Shown: in pieces, positions 35,366 to 45,138 of the stretch
Layout of the letters: every line of letters starts with the position of its first letter
How positions within the stretch are numbered: the stretch's first letter is position 1
Source: Brachypodium distachyon
Lineage: Eukaryota; Streptophyta; Magnoliopsida; Poales; Poaceae
Assembly: GCF_000005505.3 (NCBI RefSeq)
Contig: NC_016132.3
Coordinates: forward strand, 13,196,501-13,260,500
DNA: 64,000 nt
Direction: 5' to 3'
Notes under the pieces: generated by a model
Databases searched by the model: none
The model's input: only the letters and a program-made list of their open reading frames with translations
Told to the model about the DNA's origin: nothing
Position numbers and translations under genes: made by a program

Positions 35366-35585
35366 GTGGCGGGTATATACAATACCACCGCCACTAGTGC
35401 GTGGAACAGGGATGTGGTTAACCCTCACTCCTGTTCCAATTACCAGTGGCGGGGTTTTCACATACCCGCCACTGGTGGGTCGCCAATGGCGGGTATCCGA
35501 AAATACCCGCCACCGGCGGTCTCCTACACTTGTAACCCTAGGAAGGTCTCCAGTGGCGGGTATCCGTGAAATACCTGCCACTGGA
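35366..35585. repeat. Second internal subterminal-type block
   Basis: Units of the type agtggcgggtat / atacccgccact occur in head-to-head pairs at 35366-35400, 35442-35478, 35482-35518 and 35550-35583. As at the true left end, this block is followed at once by a TATA-like sequence (35596-35605) and a GC-rich leader. Confidence 0.75.
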
Positions 35586-35595
35586 GACCCTCCCC

Positions 35596-35605
35596 ATATA
35601 TATTA
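35596..35605 (+). promoter_or_regulatory. TATA-like box of the second CACTA transcription unit
   Basis: ATATATATTA follows the internal repeat block at the same place, relative to the repeats, as the TATA box at 29444. The leader then reads cttcgccaaaattttgta, close to ccctgccaaaatttgatg at 29534, so the two promoters and leaders are homologous. Confidence 0.5.
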
Positions 35606-35789
35606 CAGGGCGAGACTTCGCCAAAATTTTGTATTCGAGACGCACCTCCGCCCCGGCCACCTCCGCCCCATCCACGACCCCGACCGTCTCCGTCGCCCCG
35701 ACCCCCGCTGTCGCCGCCCCGACTCCGGCGACGGTATGGCCTCTCTCTCTCTTGCTGTTAATTAGTGTTAGGGTTTATAATGTTTTAAA

Positions 35790-36055
35790 TTTGAAGTTAA
35801 TTAGGCTTTTTAATGTTTAGTTCAAGCTATTTAGGGTTTAAATCTTGCTGTTTATGTTTAGTTCTAGTTACTTAGGATTTTTAATGTTTAGTTCTAGCTA
35901 TTTAGGGTTTAAATTAATCTTGTTGTTTATGTTTAGTTCTAGTTACTTAGGATTTTTAATGTTTAGTTCTAGCTATTTAGGGTTTAAATCTTGTTGTTTA
36001 TGTTTTTTCTAGTTACTTAGGCTTTTTAATGTTTAGTTCTAGCTACGTGGTTGCT
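35790..36055 (+). repeat. Minisatellite-like tandem repeat, period about 75 bp
   Basis: About three and a half units contain the successive pieces tttttaatgtttagttctag, ctatttagggtttaaatctt, gttgtttatgtttagttcta and gttacttagga. Units differ by a few bases and short indels. It lies in the leader intron of the second CACTA transcription unit. Confidence 0.85.
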
Positions 36056-36309
36056 GTTTATGTTCGTTATTATTGCTCTTGGTGCAAAGATTGATACACG
36101 CATGTGATCCCGACCATCGTGTCGGTTGATATGAGGAATTTGGGCCCGGCCATCATGCCGGGTCGTTGAGAAGGGTCCGGTTCACGTGCCGAGGGGGTAT
36201 ATGTGGGTGGGAGTTTTTTTTATGCAGCTATAACATTGGGGTAGACTCATTTGTTGTTTTACAGCTATGGTCATGCCGAATTTTTCCGTTTTTTTAAATT
36301 ACTTTTATA

Positions 36310-38368
36310 AGTGTTAGATAGGAACCTCAGGCTCGCGTTGAAGAGGTGCCTGAGCAGCCACCGGTTGTGGAGGGAGAAGTAGAAGAAGAAGCGGGGGCAT
36401 CTTCCTCGGGCTCGGAAATTGCCATGAGCGAGGAGCAGTTGTTCCTTGAAGGAGCCGAGAAGCAGCAGCTCCTTCAAGGAGCAGCTACCGAGGAAGAAGC
36501 CCAAGGTGTGACGTCTCAGGCTACGGAGTCGACTACTCAGTCGAAGTCCAAGCGGGGGGCGAACAAGGTGCCGACGGAGTCGTGGGTCGTCACCAAGCTG
36601 AGCAAAGAAAACTACCCGGAGGAACCGGTGGAGGACGCAGAAAGATTCTCCAACACATGCAATGCCATCGTACGGGTACGTGCTCGGATCTTTCAAAGAT
36701 GGAGCGACGTCCCGGAAGCTGTGAAGCAGGACTGTTACGAGGCGGCATGGAAGCGGTTCGTGCCTGCCAATGATGAGATCAGGAGACGGTTGGAGTGGCG
36801 GATGCACCAAGTCATGAGGAAGGGCCAGAGCACGTGGCAATATAACTGCCGGAAGCTCATCGGCAAAGACTGGAAGACAGAGGTGAACAAGCACTAGAAG
36901 GGGATCTCGGAGGAGGACTGGGAGAGGTTCAAGGAGTGGGTCAGGTCAGATGAATTCAAGGCCAGCAAAAAATGGTACAAGGAGCTTCGTGAGAAAAGGC
37001 CCTTCGACCACCGCCTCGTCAGTCATGGACACCCCGGAAAGGAGAAGGTGTGGGCGAAGGAGGACGCCGCATTGGACCAAGCCGGTATACAGCCGAGGGT
37101 CCCAACTTTGCTTCGCGGTGAGTGCTCCAGCGAATGGCTGCGGTTGTCCATGACCGCAAATCAGTGGGCGGCCCTGGAGCCTATGTCAGAGAAGCAAGAG
37201 GCTGCACTCGTAAGGCCTCGTCCTGACATCTTCTTTTATCGGTTGGGCTTCTTATACTCACATATAAGATTAACACCGAGCATGTTGTTTTTTGTATACA
37301 GGGTGCAATGGCAGAGTGGGAGTCGGATGGCTCCCACTCGTCTATCAACCAACAGTGGGATGATGCCATCAGCTACGCTCTGCAACGAAATGAGCACGGG
37401 GGCCATATGCGAGGTGTCGGTTCCGGGCCCTTTCGCAGACAGATGGCGAAAGAGTAAGGTTTCCGCAAACGCAGAAGGGCGTCCAGCAAAGAACAGAGCT
37501 CAGAGGAACTAGATGAGAAGATCCGAGTGTTGGCGAGGGAGGAGCTCAGGAAGCTCATGCGGCTTGCAAGGGACCAGCGTGACGTCGACAACTTCATCGA
37601 TCACGGTGTTTTCCCGGAGGCGCCCATCCAACCAACCCCACCCGCATCGGATCCGTCCCCGCCGCGGAATAAGAGCACCTCATGCTCCGGCACCGAGTGC
37701 CAGCTTGACCCGCTTGGGCCACCCGACGAGAACCTCACGGTAAGCGTCTTCGCGCGCTACGAAAAATTGTGAAATACCACTATCATGCTCCAATCCATTA
37801 ATGATGTTGCCATGTTTGTCATGCGCAGAAGGGCGTCAAATGCCGGCTACACATGCCGACGGTGGGGAACCCTCTGAGCGCGCGCGGGTTGCTGATGCCA
37901 CGTACGGCCGTGGTGCACCACGTGACCCTGCGAGACGACATGGTCAGGGTGTAGGTGGACTCCGTGCTCAGGGGCTTCGAGGACGAACCAGTCCCTTATC
38001 CTCCGCAAGAAGAGGAGACGACCCTAAGGGATTGCGTCAACTCCTACCTCATCTGGCCTAGGAGGTTGGTGGTCCTCGCTACGGAGCCGTCTCCATCTCC
38101 GTCCCCCCGCCTTGGTCCGTCTCCACCCACCCGGCGCGTGACGTCTCCGTCGCCGCTTGGCGCCTCACCCGGTCCTTTTGACTACGAGCCCGCGGAACGA
38201 GACTTCTCACCTGCGGCGGAGTGCAGCGACAACAATGCAGGCGAAAATCCTCCGTCGCCGCCCAAACCCGAAGCCCCGAAGCCATCCGCACCAAGACCCG
38301 TCCCTCGGAGAGCCGCAGCACAATCGGCCCCGTTGGAGAGCCGTCCAAGTGCCCTTGCTGGGATGTAG
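36310..38368 (+). pseudogene. CACTA TNPA-like (Transposase_24-type) protein, broken
   Basis: TNPA-type proteins bind the subterminal repeats and bring the ends together. After an acceptor near 36316 the frame gives an acidic N-terminus, then a conserved block: RVRARIFQRWSDVPEAVKQD, the WKRFVPANDEIRRRLEWRM segment and a WYKELREKRPF motif (near 36975). Later exons have RNEHGGHMRGVGSGPF (near 37391), close to the EHPGRVRG motif of this family, a coiled segment (EELDEKIRVLAREELRKLMR), and VDSVLRGFEDEPVPYPPQEE (near 37955) followed by a Pro/Ser-rich tail. Stops occur at 36895, near 37455 and near 37950, and the frame shifts between blocks. Introns lie near 37210-37300 and 37740-37828. Confidence 0.75.
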
Positions 38369-38546
38369 GTCCCCCAGAAACCGGACAGTTCCGATTTCCT
38401 GAGACACAGGAAAAACAAAAGGGGGACAGGCGGCAAGGCAAGCAAGGGCTCCTCCAAGGAGGGGAAACAGTCGTCTTTTACGGGAAGACAACCAAAGACC
38501 GCGCCGCAGATAGAGGATTTGGGAAGAGCGGCCAGATATTCTGAAG

Positions 38547-39676
38547 ATGCCCACCCACCCCCGCGTTGGAGATAGATTGCCTGATGGGTCTTATTTCGTG
38601 GACAGGCGATTCTCCCAATTTTTGTTGTTCCACCCCGGACAACCGATGGTGACCCAGGATGACCTGTATCGCCTGTCACGGGAGATGCAAGAGCTCCATG
38701 AAAAATACATGAATGTGGCATCATCAGGTGCAGACCTCCAGAATTTGGAAATCAGGGTTCGAGTGCCAAAGCATTATGGCTTCTTCGACTCCAATACGGG
38801 GGAAATCCAGAAGGAAAACGACGATACCTTCGGCATTGACTTCCTCGACTTGTTTCACCTCTTCAACCACAAGTGCTCGACAACGCCATATTAAGAGTGT
38901 GGTGTGTACACTACACGAGGGAAGCCTATAGGGTGAAGCAATATGGGATGGCCATCGCCGACCCCCTTCTCTTCAACGCACTTTGCTTGGTCCAGACCCA
39001 TTGTTGGCCGAAAGTAGAAGGTTGGCGATTGAATACCTCACTCAATTCATCTTGAAGCACAGAGACCGCCGTTTCGTAATGATATTGTACCATCTACAGT
39101 ACTTTGTTTTCAATTCGCGTGAATACATAAATCTTTTTCCGTCGGAAGACTTGCTTGTTATATTATTTGGCTAATACAATGTGTGTCCTTTTGTGAAACA
39201 GCGGCCATTGGGTGACAATCGTCATCTGCCTCGATATGGGAGGGGTCACATATTTTGATCCACTGCGACGCAAGGGGAATGAACCACAACGCGACTTTGG
39301 GCTGATCAAAATATGCCATCGACTCAGCCTATCGTGACGCGGTGAAATGGTACGGGATGATTGGCTTCAGCCGCAATCCTGACGCTCCCCTCAGGCACAC
39401 TTTCAACTTCCCCTGCGAGCAACAGCCTGAAGGATCCGTCTACTGCGGTTACTACTGCACGACACTATTCAGCAGATGATCAACGACTTCAAGCCGAAGG
39501 GGAAGAAGACCTTCGAAGAAGTGAGGAATTGGTTTCTGGCCAACGCCAAGTTAGGGCACAACTCTGAAATTCTCGTGTACGAGATCCAAAAGGACATCGG
39601 CGAAATTCTCAACAAGGAGGTCCTCAAATCGAGCGGGAATTACTACGGCGGCGGGATTGTCGCCAAAAGTGGCTAA
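38547..39676 (+). pseudogene. Ulp1-like (C48) cysteine protease captured in the CACTA, broken
   Basis: Ulp1-type proteases process SUMO-like proteins; many grass CACTA and Mutator elements carry such a domain. The first part has DDTFGIDFLDLFHLFN. The catalytic residues are visible as His in GHWVTIVICLD (near 39202), Asp in GVTYFDPLRR (near 39245) and Cys in EGSVYCGYYCT (near 39430). The end reads YYGGGIVAKSG. The frame shifts near 38870, 38985, 39310 and 39465, and a spliced intron probably spans about 39107-39202. All three catalytic positions remain but the protein cannot be made in one frame. It follows the TNPA-like block directly and may have been its C-terminal part. Confidence 0.75.
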
Positions 39677-39923
39677 ATTATGTGGAATACTTTTATTTGT
39701 GGCTCATTCTTTCAAACACTTTGTATACACATGCATGTGACTTGAATTTTTAACTCGTATGGAACTTTGTAATATATTTGCTGCTATTTCTGTCTCTTTG
39801 GTGTTGTATGTTGTGCTGCTGTATTCCTGGTATTATGTGTTGTGCTGTATTCCTGCTATTTCTGTGCTATAGGAATATTTATTTTTGTAAATAATTCATT
39901 TATTTTTTTCGAAAAAAAATAGT

Positions 39924-40213
39924 ACCAGTGGCGGTTAAAAGCAACCGCCACTGAACACATAGCAGTGACGGTTAGACACCACCGCCACTAGAACCTTTTC
40001 CAGTGGCGGGTTCTTCGCTGGCCACTGATGTACTCCACACACTTTTCGGTTGGTGCCGGAGGGATTTACAATGGCGGTTTGTGGGTCTTCGGTGGCAGGT
40101 ATTTTACCCGCCATTGGTGATCTCGGAGCAGCAGTGGCAAGTATTTCACCCGCCACCGGTGCCAAAATCTCCAGTGACGCAGAGTTGGTGGCGGGCGTGA
40201 TCACCGCCACTGG
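39924..40213. repeat. CACTA subterminal repeat region, right
   Basis: Units ccagtggcggt / accgccactg and degenerate forms (atggcggtttgtg, tggcaggtattttacccgcc) fill the region up to the right terminus. The pairing is less regular than at the left end. Confidence 0.85.
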
Positions 40214-40214
40214 A

Positions 40215-40233
40215 GGGGTTTTCTGGAGTAGTG
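40215..40233 (-). repeat. CACTA terminal inverted repeat, right
   Basis: The reverse strand reads CACTACTCCAGAAAACCCC, one mismatch from the left terminus. The host LTR resumes after the 3-bp target duplication. Confidence 0.92.
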
Positions 40234-40236
40234 GAT

Positions 40237-40460
40237 TAGTAGTCTGTGTGGTGTTAGACCTCTTGTTCTAGTCATGTTTGAGTCATGTAGCTAACTTGGT
40301 TCCGTGTATATAGACAGACCAAGGCAGCACGTTGTAATAAGATCGTGGATTCGAGAGAAAGAAATAAAGAGAAAATAGAGGGCACGATACGTGCCTTTGG
40401 CCAAATAAATCGTTTGTGCGTGTGCGTATTCATGTGATTGATCTTTGGGCAAACCCAACA
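40237..40460 (+). repeat. 3' LTR of the copia-type element, second part
   Basis: It continues the 5' LTR sequence from the point matching 24684 (tagtagtctgtgtggtgtta) to the end CAAACCCAACA. The three bases just before it (gat, 40234-40236) are the CACTA target duplication. Confidence 0.9.
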
Positions 40461-41777
40461 CAGTAGACCTCTATTCAATCTTGATTGCTTGCTTGCTTCG
40501 ACATAGTCCATACATTTTGTTGTTTGTGTGTCTTTCACTACAAGGATATCATAACAGAGTCAATGCATCTTGCTTTTTTCAGTAGTTAAGTTAGACTAAA
40601 TTAAAAATATGTACACAAAAGCATAGTATTATTTTATATATTTAGAAAACCGAACCGAGAGCCTCACCGGTTCGATCACCGGTCCAGTTTTTAAAACCGT
40701 GGACGGTTGTTGTGCGCTGCCTGGCGCTGGAGTTGCGCCGTTGCGGCACGCCGGCGAGGTGAAGTACCGCTGGAGCGCTAGAAAGCCAGAAAGGGTCCAA
40801 GCAGGGGAGGGAGTTGCGCCGTTGCAGGCGATTTAGCGCTGGAGTCCTGCTTTCCCTGAGATTACGAGCATGCAGTGGGGATTGGTGAATGCGATGGGGT
40901 CTCTTGTGGGCTGGGCCGGGGACAGTGAACCCCGTAAATGGGCTCACGGGCTTTCTAGGTTAACTTTGCGTGTGGCGGGTTTGTGCATGTAGGAAGTTCG
41001 GTTATTATGAGCTAGTTCAGGTTTCTTGTTATCAAACCGAATCCGAACCGAAAACCCAAATAGACTAGAAAAGTAACCGAACCCGGACACGAAACCCGAA
41101 TAGATCAACAATTCGGTCTATATGGATTATGTCCGGTTCCACCCCTAAGGAAGGCACACGAGTTTCCTTAACCAATGGTACTTCCCTTGTTTTTGTTAGT
41201 AGCAATTTAAGCTAGCTGTATATGCCAGGCTCGACCCAATGAAGGTGTCAAAAAGAGCCACTGCATATTTAATAATTATTTGACGTCTGTGAAATTGCTG
41301 TATATGCATGCATGTATGGCAATGGCCAGCTCAACCGTACCTGAGGGTCACAAAATATAGAGTTAACTCCTAAATGTTTAAACACGGAGTTAACTCTAAA
41401 ATGGAGTTTCCCTTTATAGAAGAATGCATGTAAGGCAACCGGCCGAGGCAATTCTTTGAGCGTAATGTACCATATTGACCGTTAAAGCTGGGCATAATCT
41501 TGTTTTTTTCTTTAAAAAAATAAGCAACTAAGTTTTTTTTAATTTTGGCCATAATTATGCTTATTTCGCTCGAATGTCATTATACGCGACATTACGACAA
41601 AACTACACCCTTTATTTATTTCAAGAATATACTTCTAAGCTCAAATGACTCTGAGTCAGGGAGTTTCAATAGATCAGTCGATTTAGAAATTTGAAACAAA
41701 TAAAAAAAAGTAAGGAATGCTCTTTGATTTCTTTTCCTAAAACAGATACACTTTTCCCACTAAAAAGAAATTAAGAC
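40461..41777. other. Spacer between the transposon nest and TTL copy 3
   Basis: 40650-41145 is rich in aaccgaacc / ggttcgg motifs (gaaaaccgaaccgagagc at the left, ccggttccacccctaagg at the right) and looks like a degraded hAT-type non-autonomous element; its ends do not pair well. 41150-41300 matches 10440-10560 upstream of copy 1, and 41590-41776 matches the promoters of copies 1 and 2. No gene is seen. Confidence 0.45.
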
Positions 41778-41786
41778 TATAAATTA
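41778..41786 (+). promoter_or_regulatory. TATA box of TTL copy 3
   Basis: TATAAATTA in the block aagactataaattagcccct, shared with copy 2 and nearly with copy 1. The ATG is about 210 bp downstream after a CT-rich leader. Confidence 0.65.
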
Positions 41787-41996
41787 GCCCCTCGGTTAAC
41801 ACCACCAACCCTCTCCCCTCTCCTTCTCCTTCCATTCCTTCCTCCCCCGTCACTTCATCTTCCTCCCTTCTTGCTGAGCTTCTTCTTCTTCCCCACACTT
41901 GTATGCCAGCTGCTTGGTCAGCGAGGGGAGCGGTAGTGGCTGCTGCTGCTGCTGTAAGCGGGTGGTGGCACTGGTGAGAGTTGTCCGGCCGAGGCC

Positions 41997-44900
41997 ATGC
42001 AGTGGACGGAGGAGGCCGAAAGGGTGCGGCTCCGCGCGGCGGCGCTGGCGCTCGACGGGGGGGACAAGCCGGACTCGAAGAAGGACGTGTTCGCGGATCT
42101 CGGGTCGCCGGTGTCTCCGCTGCGGATGCGTGCCACGCCGTCGTCGTCGTCTTCGTCAGCCGGGTCGGCAAACAATGCCGCGGAGGCGGCGGGGGGCGGG
42201 TCGAGGGGAGGTGGGGGTGTCAGGAGGACGCACTCGGGCGAGCTGGCGGCGGAGAGCAACCCGCCGCGGCCGCCCGGGCACCAGCGCTCCGGATCTGGGC
42301 CGCTGATTTTCTCCGGCGGGGTCAGCAGCAGCAGCTCGGGGGCCGCCGGCAGCGGGGGCGGAGGCTCGAGCACCGCAAGCTCGCCGCACCCCAATGTGCT
42401 CCCCACCCGCAGCATCTGCTCCTCCGGCCGTCTCGCGGCCGCGCCCCGGCCGCGCCCTCGCCCCGACGTGCTCGGATCTGGCACCGGACACTACGGCCAC
42501 GGCAGCATCATGCGCGGCGGCGGGGGTGGGGCCATGGCGACTCCGGCGAGAAGCAGCGTTGACTCCTCGAGGAATCCGGCGAGCTTCCCGCTGGAGAGCT
42601 TGCAGGAGGTGACCCGTGCCGGGAACGAGTGGTACAAGCAGGGCCGGTACGGCGAGGCGCTGCGGCACTACGACCGCGCCCTGGCTCTGTGCCCGGACAG
42701 CACCGCCTGCCGCGGCAACCGCGCCGCCGCGCTCGCCGGGCTCGGCCGCCTCGCCGAAGCCCTCCGGGAGAGCGAGGAGGCCGTCCGGCTCGACCCGGCG
42801 AGCGGCCGCGCCCATGGCCGCCTCGCCTCGCTGTGTCTCCGGTGAGATTATGTCGCTTGTGTATACTAATCTTGCTGCATTGCACTGGAATCCCCAAGTT
42901 GGTCCACAGATCTTGATTTTGTCTTGCTTCATTGCTTGCTACTGTTGCACTGTGTGCTAATACTTTCTGACAGATAGATGTCATATAGTTGGCAGTGGCC
43001 CTTTTGCTTGTTCTGGGAGCAAAAGTTTTGATCTTGCAGTTACAAGGGTGTATCATATGAATTCTCAGACTGCTGCCAAGGATGGGAAAGTTTGTAGTAT
43101 CCCTGATTGGTTTAGTTGAGTGAATTAATGTGTTTTTACTTTTTAATGCGCATTGTATCTCAGAATGAGGTTCAAATCGAGTGTTTAACTGCGTTGTACA
43201 TCGTATTTAGACCACAAGCACTCAGAATTGCAAATTCGTCATGAAATTTCTGGTCCTAATTCATTGATCAAATCCAACATTAATACTTTGTGTGTATATA
43301 GTCCATGCGTGTTAATGGCTTGAATTGTTACTGAAATTGCATGGTGTTGCAGGTTTGGGATGGTTGAGAAGGCAAGGAGGCAGCTTATGCTGGCTGGGAA
43401 TGTGAACGGGTCTGACCCTGCTGAGTGGCAGAAACTGCATGAGGTGGAGAGCCATCTGGGGAAATGTATGGATGCAAGGAAAACCGGAGATTGGAAGAGC
43501 GCACTGAGGGAAGCAGATGCTGCCATTGCCAACGGAGCGGACTCCTCTCAGTTGGTAACCTCTGATTGCTTGCGATTTTTGTTATCCGGAAGATATGCCG
43601 TTATTTTGCTATGCGTTAGAGTTCAGTATGATCACAATAGTCATGTTTCTCCTGCAGCTCCTTGCCTTGAGGTCAGAAGCACTTCTCCGGCTTAACAAAC
43701 TAGAGGAGGCTGATTCAACTATGACAAGTTTGCTGAAATTGGACACCACTTCCCTATCTTCAATGTCCACCAAACTGTCAGGCATGGTGGCTGATTCATA
43801 CATACATGTTGTCCAAGCTCAGGTCAACATAGCATTTGGAAGGTACAATTCTAATACACTTAGGACTATAATCAATTTTCTGTTCTGGTACTAGCATTGA
43901 AGCTGGTTTTGCAGGTTTGATGTAGCTGTTGCCATGGCTGAGAAGGCTAGACTTATTGATCCTGGGAATGCAGAGGTTGGAATGGTTCTAAATAGTATGA
44001 AGTTAGTTGCACAGGCTCGAGCTCAGGGGAACGACCTTTTCAAGGCAGGAAAGTTTGCCGAGGCATCTATAGCCTATGGTGAAGGGCTCAAATATGAGCC
44101 CTCAAACTCAGTTTTGTACTGTAATAGAGCAGCTTGCTGGTCGAAGTTAGGTCGCTGGGCAAAATCTGCTGAGGATTGCAATGAGGCCCTGAAAATCCAA
44201 CCTAACTACACAAAAGCACTCCTAAGACGGGCAGCATCCTACGCAAAGGTAACAAATTTACATGTGTCGACATGTTTCTGATTATTTACCTACTGCGCTA
44301 TTGACACCTTCCTGTTAACATTGTATTAGCTTGAGCGTTGGGCTGACTGCGTGCGGGACTATGAGGTGCTCCATAAGGAGCATCCTAGCGACCCAGAGGT
44401 TGCAGAGTCATTGTTCCACGCCCAAGTCGCATTGAAGAGAACCCGTGGGGAGGAGGTATCAAATATGATGTTCGGAGGAGAGGTTGAGACAGTTACCAGC
44501 ATAGAGCAAGTTCGAGCTGCTGTACATTCACCTGGTGAGTTTCTTTATATGGATATTTCTTGGAGCTGTTATAATGTTTTCATCTCGTTAAGTTCTGCTA
44601 GTGTTGTGGGTAATCTTCAGGGCAAGAGCCGTTCTTGTTTGGTTATCCTCATTCATTTCACATGTTATCAATAAAAAAAATCTTGCATATTACTTATCTA
44701 TATCCAGTTCACAAGATGTCCCGAATGTGATTTTAAATGGAATTTTTTTTTCAGGGGTAACTGTTCTTTACTTCATGGCCACAATGAATCATCAGTGCAC
44801 ACAGATTACCCCGTCAGTGGATGCTCTTTGTGCCGAGTGGCCTTCGGTTAATTTTCTGAAGGTAATCAACCCAACACGTCTCTCTAACATTGCTCATATA

Positions 44901-45138
44901 TCAATTCTTGCAATCAGTCACAGTTTACAAAAGCTTCCATGTTGCTAATCAGTCTCCTCTGTATGCAAACTTGCAGGTAAATGTTGATGAGAACCCTATG
45001 GTAGCGAAGGCAGAGAATGTGCGCATAGTCCCGACCTTCAAGATATACAAGGACAGTGCACGAGTGAAGGAGATGATCTGCCCTAGCCTACACATTTTAC
45101 GCTATTCAGTGAGGCACTATGCTGTCTCCAATTCTTGA
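41997..45138 (+). CDS. TTL: TPR repeat-containing thioredoxin-like protein TTL, intact (679 aa)
   Basis: Exons are 41997-42841, 43353-43554, 43658-43842, 43915-44248, 44330-44534, 44755-44861 and 44977-45138, all in phase. Residues 1-195 are Ser/Gly/Ala/Pro-rich and disordered, with a conserved [15 protein letters not shown] patch near 165. TPR units start at about 200 ([20 protein letters not shown]) and continue to about 570, with [20 protein letters not shown] near 445. Exons 6 and 7 form a thioredoxin-like fold ([19 protein letters not shown], later [20 protein letters not shown] with the cis-Pro). The usual WCxxC site is replaced by NHQC, keeping only the second Cys, as is normal for TTL proteins; a redox role is thus doubtful and scaffolding more likely. 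This is the only complete copy in the window. Confidence 0.92.

Larger units (their letters stand above)
28815..40233 (+). mobile_element. CACTA (En/Spm-type) DNA transposon, 11.4 kb
   Basis: Terminal inverted repeats are CACTACTACAGAAAACCCC at 28815-28833 and, on the reverse strand, CACTACTCCAGAAAACCCC at 40215-40233 (one difference in 19). The 3-bp target duplication is aat / gat; the intact 5' LTR has gat here, so one side has mutated. Subterminal repeats of ccagtggcgg / ccgccactgg type fill 28850-29110, 29326-29440 and 39924-40213. Inside lie a TNPD/TNP2-like transposase (30160-33590) and a TNPA-like plus Ulp1-like unit (36310-39676), both broken. Extra subterminal-type blocks sit in the middle, at 34095-34720 and 35366-35585. 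As it stands it is non-autonomous, but its ends are intact and it might still be moved. Confidence 0.92.
24549..40460 (+). mobile_element. Non-autonomous copia-type LTR retrotransposon, host of the nest
   Basis: The 5' LTR (24549-24908, 360 bp, TG..CA) is followed by a primer-binding site TGGTATCAGAGC. The 3' LTR starts at 28677 after a purine-rich tract, is cut at 28814 by a CACTA element, and resumes at 40237 to end at 40460; its two parts add up to 362 bp. Flanks are cagca (24544-24548) and cagta (40461-40465), a 5-bp target duplication with one change. Removing the inserted elements leaves about 1.42 kb in total with about 0.7 kb of internal sequence and no gag or pol, so it is a TRIM-like element dependent on enzymes from another copia. 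It sits just 5' of the F-box pseudogene. Confidence 0.85.
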
